A stretch of 64,000 nucleotides of DNA from Gemmataceae bacterium (GTDB lineage Bacteria; Planctomycetota; Planctomycetia; Gemmatales; Gemmataceae), in NCBI GenBank assembly GCA_022842245.1, contig JALHPZ010000032.1, positions 1 to 64,000 of the forward strand. Direction: 5' to 3'. The notes below the pieces were generated by a model. The model did no database searches. It was not told the DNA's origin and saw nothing but the letters and a program-made list of their open reading frames with translations. Position 1 is the stretch's first letter, and every line of letters begins with the position of its first letter. This document shows positions 57,224 through 64,000 of this stretch, one piece after another. The position numbers and the translations under genes were made by a program.

Positions 57224-57963
57224 GCCGCGGCCCCCGATTCGTAGAGGCCTTGCAGGGCCGCTTCCAGCGAACGATCTTTCTTCAACTCGGCGATCGTGCC
57301 CCGGAATGCGAGCGTTCCGCCCACGATCACCGCCGCCTCGTCGCACAACTCCTCGACCTCCGGCAGCACGTGCGACACGAGCAGCACCGTCTTCCCGGCC
57401 GCCTTCATGCCGCGCACGACTTCCCGCAGCAGTTTCCGACCGGTCAGGTCGAGGCCTTCGGTCGGTTCGTCGAGTATCAGCAGATCCGGTTCGTTCAGGA
57501 TCGCCTGGGCCAACCCCAGCCGCTGGACCATGCCCTTGCTGAAGCGGGCGATGGTGTCGTGCCGGCGGTCGGCGAGGCCGACGCGCTCGAGCATCCGGTC
57601 GACTTTGCCCGGCAACTCCTCGGAGGATAGCCCGGAGAGGCCGCCGTAGAAGTGCAGCACGTCCGCGGCCGAGAGATAGCGCGGGAAGGCGTGGTTCTCG
57701 TGCATGTAGCCGACGCGCCCGAGCGTGCTGCGCTCCGCGATCGGTTGGCCGAGCCGTTGGATGGTGCCGGCGGTCGGTTTCGTCAGCGAGAGCAGCATTT
57801 TCACGAGCGTCGTCTTGCCCGCCCGGTTCGGCCCGAGCAGCGCGAAGACGGACCCCTGCGGAATGGCGAGGCTGACGCCGCGCACGGCCAGGAGCTTCGT
57901 GCGCCCCAGCGCGCCGAGCGGGTAGTCCTTGCGGACATTTTCAAACGACACCGCAGGATTCAT
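57220..57963 (-). CDS. ABC transporter ATP-binding protein with unusual Walker A
   Basis: A 247-residue ABC ATPase. Walker A reads LLGPNRAGKTT: residue 47 is Arg where most ABC ATPases have Gly. The signature is FSKGMVQRLGLAQ (about 140-153), Walker B is LLILDEPTEGLD (about 165-176) and the switch His is in LVSHVLPEVEELCD. All other catalytic residues are present. It is paired with the permease that follows. Upstream in-frame sequence is arginine-rich and unlikely. Confidence 0.9.
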   Translation of the reverse strand: MNPAVSFENVRKDYPLGALGRTKLLAVRGVSLAIPQGSVFALLGPNRAGKTTLVKMLLSLTKPTAGTIQRLGQPIAERSTLGRVGYMHENHAFPRYLSAADVLHFYGGLSGLSSEELPGKVDRMLERVGLADRRHDTIARFSKGMVQRLGLAQAILNEPDLLILDEPTEGLDLTGRKLLREVVRGMKAAGKTVLLVSHVLPEVEELCDEAAVIVGGTLAFRGTIAELKKDRSLEAALQGLYESGAAA

Positions 57964-58277
57964 GCTGGCAGTGTAGCTCACGCCGGAGCGAAATGCCGTT
58001 CGGGAAGATTTGAAAGACGGAGATCGCCGTCTAAAGGCAGGTCTGGAAACTTCGCCCAAATAACAAACGATTATATGATTGTCTAATCAAAGAGCCGGGA
58101 GCGAACGGATTCGCCCGTTCCACCGATGCAACGCAGGTTCAAGGTAATGACTCGAAATCGACGTAAGTCCTTATCGGGCCAGTATGGTTCCGAAAATCGG
58201 GAATGATTCCGCCGGAGGGTGGCGCGGAAGCGGCGGAATCATTCCCCGGCGACCCGACCCCATTGTGGCCCTCGCCG
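57964..58277. other. 314-bp gap with a perfect 16-bp inverted repeat
   Basis: The only clear structure is an inverted repeat (58199-58214 with 58231-58246) with a 16-nt loop, 32 bp past the stop of the TadG-like gene. On the minus strand GATTTTCG follows, so it probably terminates that gene. The rest includes the presumed promoter of the ABC pair and a short AT-rich stretch near 58065-58085. Confidence 0.6.
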
Positions 58278-61166
58278 CTACTCCACGAGCGTCACCTGGA
58301 CGCCGCTCTGGAGGATGCGTTCGAAGGTGTAGCGCAGGTTGTCGATGCGGGTCTGGAAGGGGCCGGTGATGATCTGGTTGGTCGGTAACGGATCGGTGGG
58401 CCGTTCGGCCGTTTGGCCGTGGTGGGCCAGCGTGCCGAGGAATCCAAGGGCGGAGTTTTTGAATGAGCTGTTCGAGCTGAACAGGTCGCCGAAGGCGATG
58501 GGATACAGCCGCGCCGGGGCGTTAGGAAGCGAGTGGCCGCCCTGGTCGGTTTCGCGAGCGAACTGGATGGCCACGTCGTAGGCGCGCTGAAGGACGTCGG
58601 GGTCGCCGTTGGGGCGCGTAGCACCGGTGCCGTCGTGCGAGTAGGAGGTGTTCTCGCCCGATCCGCCGAGGAGGAAGTTCAGGTAGGCGTTCGGCACGCC
58701 GTCGGTTTCGAAGAGGACGAGTTTGGCCGCGCCGTGGCGCCCGGTGCCGCCGGCGGCGGAGCGGCGCAGGGCGTTGAAAGCGAGCGCGAGGCCGGTGTTC
58801 GGATCGGTCTGGCCGTTGGCGTTCGGCAGGTTGCCGGCGAGCGCCGAGCCGAAGCCGGTGTTGAAGGGGCGCAACTCCGCCGCGGGGTTCGTCGGTAGTT
58901 GATTCAACAACGTGCGCGGGAAGAAGAGCGAGTTCCGCAGGGCGAGCCAGTCCTGGCCGACCGGCACGCGCGGGGCGGTGTAGTGCGGGTAGCCGAAGAA
59001 CACGAGGCCGACGTGGTCGTTCGGGTGGTTGTTCTTGATGTCTTCGAGGGCCGATTGCACGCCGACCTTGAGCTGCCAGTTCTGGGCTTCGTGCGCCGTG
59101 CCGGGCAGCCAGTTCTTTGCCGGGGCGCGCGTCGCCAGGAACGCGACCATCGTGGCCGGGCCGAACCAGAAGTGCATGCGCGGCCGGTTGGGGTTGTCCG
59201 AGTAGTTCAGGTACGGCAGCGGGTTCGGCGGGAGCGGCCCGCTGCCGTCCGGGTCGAACGCCGACGTCGCGCCGATGGAGATCGTTTGTCCTTCCGGCCA
59301 CGGGATCTGTTCGACGCCGGCGAGATTGAAGCGCGGATCGTACGTCGACGTGTTCGCCGTATAGCCCAGCACGAAGTCGATGTAGTGCCGCCAGAAGCGC
59401 TGGTCCGGGTCGGCGGCCGCGTCGTCCACGTGGTCCGGGATCGCGGCGTAGTACAGCACGCGGCCGGCGCGCAGGTTCGGCGGCAACACCTGCGGCCCGG
59501 TCTTTAGCCACGCGAGCACGGCGCGATAGTTGATACGGTAGTTGCGGTTCGTACCTGTTCCCGCATCGCGCAGGACGTGGCCGACGGTCGAACGCAGCAG
59601 CGCCTGGTTGATGTTCTGCGTTCCGCTCGCGGTCGCGTCGTTGTCGACCTGCGGATCGAAGTGCAGGTAGTTCGCCGGCGAGCCGGTGTCGGGGCTTGTC
59701 CCGCGCAGGAAGAACCGTCGGCGCCAATCGGCGATCCAGTTGCCGGCCGTGTCCTTCGCCGGATTCGTCGCCAACGGCATGTCGGGTCGGACGGCACCAC
59801 TGCCGCCGCCCCAGCGCGGGTCGGGTGGCCATTGGAAAAACGTCTTCCCCCAGTACCCCGGCCCCATCGAGTAGCCGAGGAACTGTGCGCCGTTCAGCGT
59901 CGTGAAGGCGTAGCCGTTGGCGCGATACGCGGCCACGTCGAGGTCGTAGCCGTGGCGCTCCCAGCCGTCGTCGCGATATTTCGACCAGTCGGTGCCGCCC
60001 TCCACGCGGTTGCCGTTGGCGAGCGCGGGCCGAGAGGCGAGGATGGCGCGCGGAGTCGCCGACGCCAGCAGAAGGTCGGCGGCGTGCCGGGCGACGCCCG
60101 ACGTTCCACCGATGCGCGGATGGCGGTCGCCGAGATACGGCACCGGGTCGTTCGTCTGTTCGGCGAAGTTCGGCGGCGCCGGCACTGGTTCGCTCGCGGA
60201 ATACCCGCTCCAGTCGTAAGTCGGTGGAATGTATGCGAACGCGTTCCCCGGCGACACGACCGGCGGGTCCCAACGCTGGAATGCGTTTCGCAGCGAGTCG
60301 GCCGAGGTGATCGTACCGGACGGTGCGTACAGGAAATCGCGCACGAGCGGCGGACCGGAGGGGGTATCGATCGTGTGGTTGTTCGGGGCGAAAACTTCGC
60401 CCGTGCCACCGATGAACGGTGCGGTGGTGCGCAGCGGATGCGGTCGATTGTCGGGGTTGGGGTTCATCGCGAGCGACTTGTTCGGGTTTGTGGTCTGGTA
60501 GAGCACGTATCGGGAGTAGTGCCCGAACCGGGGATGGTTCGGGTCGGGATTGAGCAGACCATGGACGACATCATTCGAGCCGGCGGTGCCCGGTTCCCAG
60601 TGCGTCCAGCTGGAGAACTGCATCGAACCGGAGAGGTCGAGTACGAGCGCGATATCGCGCGGCCGGTGGGCCGCGACGGCCCGCGCCGACGTCGGCAGCG
60701 TCGCAATGCCGAGGACGTGCGCGAAGTACGCCGGCTGTTCGCCGTCGACCTCGACCTCGATCGCCGTCCACGATTTGCCGGTGGGCTTGGTGGTGGGAAA
60801 ATACGCCCCGAATCGTTCGGTCGCGGGGTCGAAATCGTAGAGGCCGGCCCGCGCGACGCGGACGCGCGTGGCCGCGAAGCGGTCGTTCAGAAACTGGTTC
60901 GCGGCCACGACGGCGCGGGCGTTCGCCTCTGCGTCGCCGCGTCGGTTATCGTACGCCGTCGGGTCGCTCCCGGTCGGATAGCGGTTGTCGAGCATGCGCG
61001 CCCCGGCGAGCGCTGCAGCGTCGGCGGCGTTCTGGCATTGGCTCCGCGCGACCAACAACATGCCGATGTCGATCGCGAGCGCCACGAAGGTGAACAACAC
61101 CACGCAACAGACCGCGAGCATCGGTACGATCGTGCCGGCACGGCCGGCGCGGGACTGCAACGTCAT
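58278..61166 (-). CDS. TadG-like protein with von Willebrand factor A domain
   Basis: A 962-residue protein. Residues about 8-60 match the TadE/TadG pilus-associated N-terminus: a membrane helix, then QCQNAADAAALAGARML. DIALVLDLSGSM (about 170-181) is a VWA metal-ion-dependent adhesion motif. A long region follows, with DHVGLVFFGYP near the C-terminal third and KLVLFETDGVPNAY. The body is rich in Asn, Pro, Gly and Tyr. TadG proteins act at the envelope with Flp pili; this one is far larger than usual and lies 11 kb from the Tad cluster. Confidence 0.82.
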   Translation of the reverse strand: MTLQSRAGRAGTIVPMLAVCCVVLFTFVALAIDIGMLLVARSQCQNAADAAALAGARMLDNRYPTGSDPTAYDNRRGDAEANARAVVAANQFLNDRFAATRVRVARAGLYDFDPATERFGAYFPTTKPTGKSWTAIEVEVDGEQPAYFAHVLGIATLPTSARAVAAHRPRDIALVLDLSGSMQFSSWTHWEPGTAGSNDVVHGLLNPDPNHPRFGHYSRYVLYQTTNPNKSLAMNPNPDNRPHPLRTTAPFIGGTGEVFAPNNHTIDTPSGPPLVRDFLYAPSGTITSADSLRNAFQRWDPPVVSPGNAFAYIPPTYDWSGYSASEPVPAPPNFAEQTNDPVPYLGDRHPRIGGTSGVARHAADLLLASATPRAILASRPALANGNRVEGGTDWSKYRDDGWERHGYDLDVAAYRANGYAFTTLNGAQFLGYSMGPGYWGKTFFQWPPDPRWGGGSGAVRPDMPLATNPAKDTAGNWIADWRRRFFLRGTSPDTGSPANYLHFDPQVDNDATASGTQNINQALLRSTVGHVLRDAGTGTNRNYRINYRAVLAWLKTGPQVLPPNLRAGRVLYYAAIPDHVDDAAADPDQRFWRHYIDFVLGYTANTSTYDPRFNLAGVEQIPWPEGQTISIGATSAFDPDGSGPLPPNPLPYLNYSDNPNRPRMHFWFGPATMVAFLATRAPAKNWLPGTAHEAQNWQLKVGVQSALEDIKNNHPNDHVGLVFFGYPHYTAPRVPVGQDWLALRNSLFFPRTLLNQLPTNPAAELRPFNTGFGSALAGNLPNANGQTDPNTGLALAFNALRRSAAGGTGRHGAAKLVLFETDGVPNAYLNFLLGGSGENTSYSHDGTGATRPNGDPDVLQRAYDVAIQFARETDQGGHSLPNAPARLYPIAFGDLFSSNSSFKNSALGFLGTLAHHGQTAERPTDPLPTNQIITGPFQTRIDNLRYTFERILQSGVQVTLVE

Positions 61167-61372
61167 GGCGGAAGGCTCGAGGGGGAACCGCTACCGTTCC
61201 CCTAGTTCACCCCGCCCGTCCGCGCGGCAAAGTCCCGCCAAACTCCCGCCCCTTCGCGATCCGATCGCCCGCACCGTTCCCCCGACCGCCCTAACCGCTC
61301 CGCTGACCATTTTCGCTACCGTGCATACGTTGATTGCCATCCCTCTCATCCGTACCGTCCCGCGAGAGACCC

Positions 61373-62713
61373 ATGTCGCCCCGCATCCCGATCGCGCTCG
61401 GCCTCGCCGCCGTGCTCGCCTTCGTCTCGTTCGCCCCGGACGCCCTCGACGCTCGGACGCGCGCCATCCTCGGCGTGCCGTTCTTCCTCGGCGTCGCCAT
61501 GTTCTTCTCGTCGAACTTGCGTGCCATCAACTGGCGCACTGTCGGCGCGGGTTTCCTTCTTCAAATCGTCCTGGCCGCGCTCATCCTTCAAAACAACGCC
61601 GTCTACGAAGGATTCCGCGCCGTCAGCGAAGCGATCCAGAAGTTCATCGACTTCACCGACGAGGGCGCGAAGTTCGTCTTCGGCAGCCTCGCGGACGGTT
61701 CCAAACCCACCGGCTTCATCTTCGCCTTCAAGGCCCTGCCCGCAGTCATTTTCGTGTCGTCCTTCTTCACCGTGCTCTATTTCCTTGGCGTGTTGCAGTT
61801 CATCGTCACCGTGTTCGCAAAGCTCATGGTGAAGGTGATGGGCACGAGCGGAGCCGAGACGCTCTCCGGCGTCGCCAACGTCTTCATGGGCCAGACGGAG
61901 GCGCCGCTCATCGTGAAGCCGTACGTCGCCCGCATGACCAAGTCCGAATTGCTCGCGCTCATGGTCGGCGGCATGGCCACGATCTCCGGCGGGGTCATGG
62001 TCGCCTACGTCGGCATGCTGAACTCCATCGGCATGGCGGAGCAGGCCACCGCCATCCTCGCCACCAGCGTCATGGCCGCGCCCTGCGGACTCTACATCGC
62101 CAAGATCCTCCTGCCCGAAACCGAGATCCCCGAGACGCGCGGCGTCGTGAAAACCCCCGTCGAACGCGTCCACGCGAACGTCTTCGACGCCGCCGCCGAC
62201 GGTGCCGGCGAGGGGATGAAGCTCGTCCTCAACATCGCGGCCATGCTCATCGCCTTCATCGCCTTCATCGCGTTGTTCAACCACCTGCTTGGGAAACTGG
62301 ACGGATCGCTCGGCCTGCAAGGCCACTTCGGCTGGAACGCCCCTCTCTCGCTGCAAATGATATTTGCCTGGCTTTTCTCCCCGATCGCGAGCCTCATGGG
62401 CGTGCCGGGCGCGGACGTTTCCAAAGTTGGCGAACTGCTCGGCACCAAGCTCGTCCTCAACGAATTCGTCGCCTACACCGTGCTCTCCGAGAAATTCAAG
62501 GGCACGATGGACCCGCGCTCCGTAGCCCTCACCGCGTACGCCCTCACCGGGTTCGCCAACTTCGCATCCATCGGTATCCAACTCGGCGGCATCGGCGCAA
62601 TGGCGCCGGAACGCCGCGGCGATCTCGCCCGCCTCGGGATGAAGGCGCTGCTTGGCGGATTCCTCGCCACGCTCGTCAACGCCGCCGTCGCCGGTGTTTT
62701 GATGGCGCCCTGA
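61373..62713 (+). CDS. NupC-type concentrative nucleoside transporter
   Basis: A 446-residue CNT family cation-coupled nucleoside importer. It has an N-terminal set of membrane segments, then GVANVFMGQTEAPLIVKPYV (about 165-184), MATISGGVMVAYVGML (about 201-216) and the C-terminal EFVAYTVL...YALTGFANFASIGIQLGG motif typical of NupC. GAGAG lies 4 bases before ATG 61373. It is 62 bp before pheT on the same strand. Confidence 0.93.
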   Translation: MSPRIPIALGLAAVLAFVSFAPDALDARTRAILGVPFFLGVAMFFSSNLRAINWRTVGAGFLLQIVLAALILQNNAVYEGFRAVSEAIQKFIDFTDEGAKFVFGSLADGSKPTGFIFAFKALPAVIFVSSFFTVLYFLGVLQFIVTVFAKLMVKVMGTSGAETLSGVANVFMGQTEAPLIVKPYVARMTKSELLALMVGGMATISGGVMVAYVGMLNSIGMAEQATAILATSVMAAPCGLYIAKILLPETEIPETRGVVKTPVERVHANVFDAAADGAGEGMKLVLNIAAMLIAFIAFIALFNHLLGKLDGSLGLQGHFGWNAPLSLQMIFAWLFSPIASLMGVPGADVSKVGELLGTKLVLNEFVAYTVLSEKFKGTMDPRSVALTAYALTGFANFASIGIQLGGIGAMAPERRGDLARLGMKALLGGFLATLVNAAVAGVLMAP

Positions 62714-62775
62714 ACCTCTCCGCCCCGACGCGCGGTCCATAGCATGAACGGATTCGAAGCGCCAAGGAACCGAAG

Positions 62776-64000
62776 ATGCTCGTGCCTCTCGCGTGGCTCA
62801 GGGACTACGTCGATCTGCCCCCCAACCCCGCCGAACTCGTCGAACGACTCACCCTCGCCGGACTCGAATCGGCTGGCGTGTTCGTCTACGGTTTGCCCGT
62901 GCCCGACGGCTTGCGAGTGAAGCCGGAGAACGCCGGCCTCCCTTGGGATCGCGATAAAGTCGTCGTCGCGAAAGTACTGAAGATCGAGAAGCACCCCGAC
63001 GCCGACAAGCTGAAACTCGTCACCGTCGACTACGGTGCCGCCGCTCCCAAGACCGTCGTCACCGGCGCACCCAACATCGCGCCCGGCGAGAGCGGCATGA
63101 AGGTCGTTCTTGGCCTCAAAGGCTCGCGCTACTTCTACACCGACAAAGACGGCAAGAAGACCGTCTTCACGCTCGAGCCAAAGAAACTCCGCGGCATCGA
63201 CAACGACGCGATGTGCATGTCGAACTTCGAGCTCGGCATCGCCGAGGACCACGACGGCATCATCATTCTCGACGACGCCGACCCGGCCCCCGGCACACCG
63301 CTCCAGGATCTACTCGGCGACATCGTCGTCGAACTGGACGTGCTGCCGAACATGGCCCGCTGCCTCTCGCTGCTCGGCATCGCCCGCGAAGTCGCCGCCC
63401 TCACCGGCGCGACCGTCCGCGAGCCGGACCTGACCGTGCCGACGTTCGACGTCCCGGCCTCTGTCACGGTCGAGATCGAGAACCCGACACTCTGCGCCCG
63501 CTACTCCGCCACCATCATCCGTGACGTGACCATCGGCCCGGCCCCCCGCTGGCTCGGCTCGCGCCTCCGCTACGCCGGCATGCGGCCCATCAGTAACGCC
63601 GTCGACATCACGAACTACGTCATGCTCGAGTACGGCCAGCCGCTGCACGCGTTCGACTACGATGCGTTGGTGAAGCGAGCCGGCGGCAAAACACCGACGA
63701 TCATCGTTCGATCGGCGAAGCCGGGCGAGACGCTCAAGACGCTCGACGGCCAGGACCGCGAACTTTCACCGGACGACCTCGTGATCGCCGACACCACCGG
63801 CGCGATCGCCCTCGCCGGCGTCATGGGCGGCCTCGAAACCGAAGTGACCCCCTCGACCAAAACCATCCTTCTCGAATCGGCCAGCTTCGATTTCGTTTCC
63901 GTCCGCAAAACGGCTCGCAAGTTCAACCTCTTCAGCGAGGCGAGCACCCGATTCAGCAAGGGCGTGCATCCCGAGGTCGTCGGACCCGCGGCGCGGCGCG
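62776..64000 (+). CDS. pheT: Phenylalanyl-tRNA synthetase beta subunit (5' part)
   Basis: Beta subunit of phenylalanyl-tRNA synthetase, cut by the window end after about 408 residues (usual length about 790-800). It starts MLVPLAWLRDYVDLP, then the EMAP/OB-type tRNA-binding domain (about 55-160, KIEKHPDADKLKLVTVD) and the B3/B4 domain (about 200-380) with SNAVDITNYVMLEYGQPLHAFD and ALAGVMGGLETEV. AAGGAA lies a few bases before ATG 62776. pheS is not in the window. Confidence 0.95.
   Translation, partial: MLVPLAWLRDYVDLPPNPAELVERLTLAGLESAGVFVYGLPVPDGLRVKPENAGLPWDRDKVVVAKVLKIEKHPDADKLKLVTVDYGAAAPKTVVTGAPNIAPGESGMKVVLGLKGSRYFYTDKDGKKTVFTLEPKKLRGIDNDAMCMSNFELGIAEDHDGIIILDDADPAPGTPLQDLLGDIVVELDVLPNMARCLSLLGIAREVAALTGATVREPDLTVPTFDVPASVTVEIENPTLCARYSATIIRDVTIGPAPRWLGSRLRYAGMRPISNAVDITNYVMLEYGQPLHAFDYDALVKRAGGKTPTIIVRSAKPGETLKTLDGQDRELSPDDLVIADTTGAIALAGVMGGLETEVTPSTKTILLESASFDFVSVRKTARKFNLFSEASTRFSKGVHPEVVGPAARR

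Noticed and set aside
59577..61205. 542-residue plus-strand frame antisense to the TadG-like gene
   Set aside because: No domain; the sense strand has the TadG N-terminus and the VWA motif.

Overview
The window looks like a chromosomal segment of a planctomycete, most likely a Gemmataceae relative. The evidence is the high GC content and three loci built from protein families that are largely planctomycete-specific (DUF1592/1588/1585 cytochrome-like proteins, DUF1552, DUF1501, DUF1549/DUF1553). Exported proteins with Tat-like leaders, FG-GAP and WD40 proteins, a CotH-type protein and an O-GlcNAc-transferase-like TPR protein fit the same lineage. The assignment rests on family content, not on an rRNA or marker gene. 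No tRNA, rRNA, CRISPR array, transposase or integrase was recognised.

Layout. 0-6 kb: ilvN in a minus-strand run with a membrane glycosyltransferase and an exported FG-GAP protein, then a second FG-GAP protein. 6-18.4 kb: three planctomycete-specific units (PA14/DUF1592 + DUF1552; DUF1501 + DUF1549/DUF1553; a 1364-residue DUF1592-type protein). They are separated by dispersed palindromic repeats and one small gene broken by an in-frame amber codon. 18.4-31 kb: mixed housekeeping and exported genes (WD40 protein, NADP isocitrate dehydrogenase, DUF4256, OGT-like TPR protein, bS18, ferredoxin, Gfo/Idh oxidoreductase, SUMF1-like protein, ApbE). 31-34.2 kb: a zwf-purE-purK operon. 34-40 kb: a CotH protein and a small neighbour sharing a helical module, a zinc-ribbon membrane protein, a Fur regulator, a FlgM-like peptide and an exported CxxC protein.

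40-47 kb: a Tad/Flp pilus cluster on the minus strand (three tandem Flp-type pilins, prepilin peptidase, CpaB, TadA, TadB, TadC) without secretin or TadZ. A large TadG-like protein with a von Willebrand A domain lies separately at 58-61 kb. 47.3-54.8 kb: seven plus-strand genes that overlap end to end and look like one coupled operon for a surface glycan (two multi-membrane proteins, two methyltransferase-like proteins, GT4 and GT2 glycosyltransferases, DUF2304). 54.8-56.2 kb: a repeat-rich stretch carrying the same dispersed elements seen near 10-12 kb. The end holds an ABC exporter pair, a NupC-type nucleoside transporter and the 5' part of pheT, which runs off the window.

The least explained content is the repeat system. 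Two composite palindromic element types each occur at two loci about 44-46 kb apart. Their short hairpins keep pairing while the stem bases change. Other points worth checking are the broken gene between inverted repeat copies, the helical module shared by the CotH protein and its neighbour, the Walker A substitution in the ABC ATPase, and the incomplete Tad machinery.
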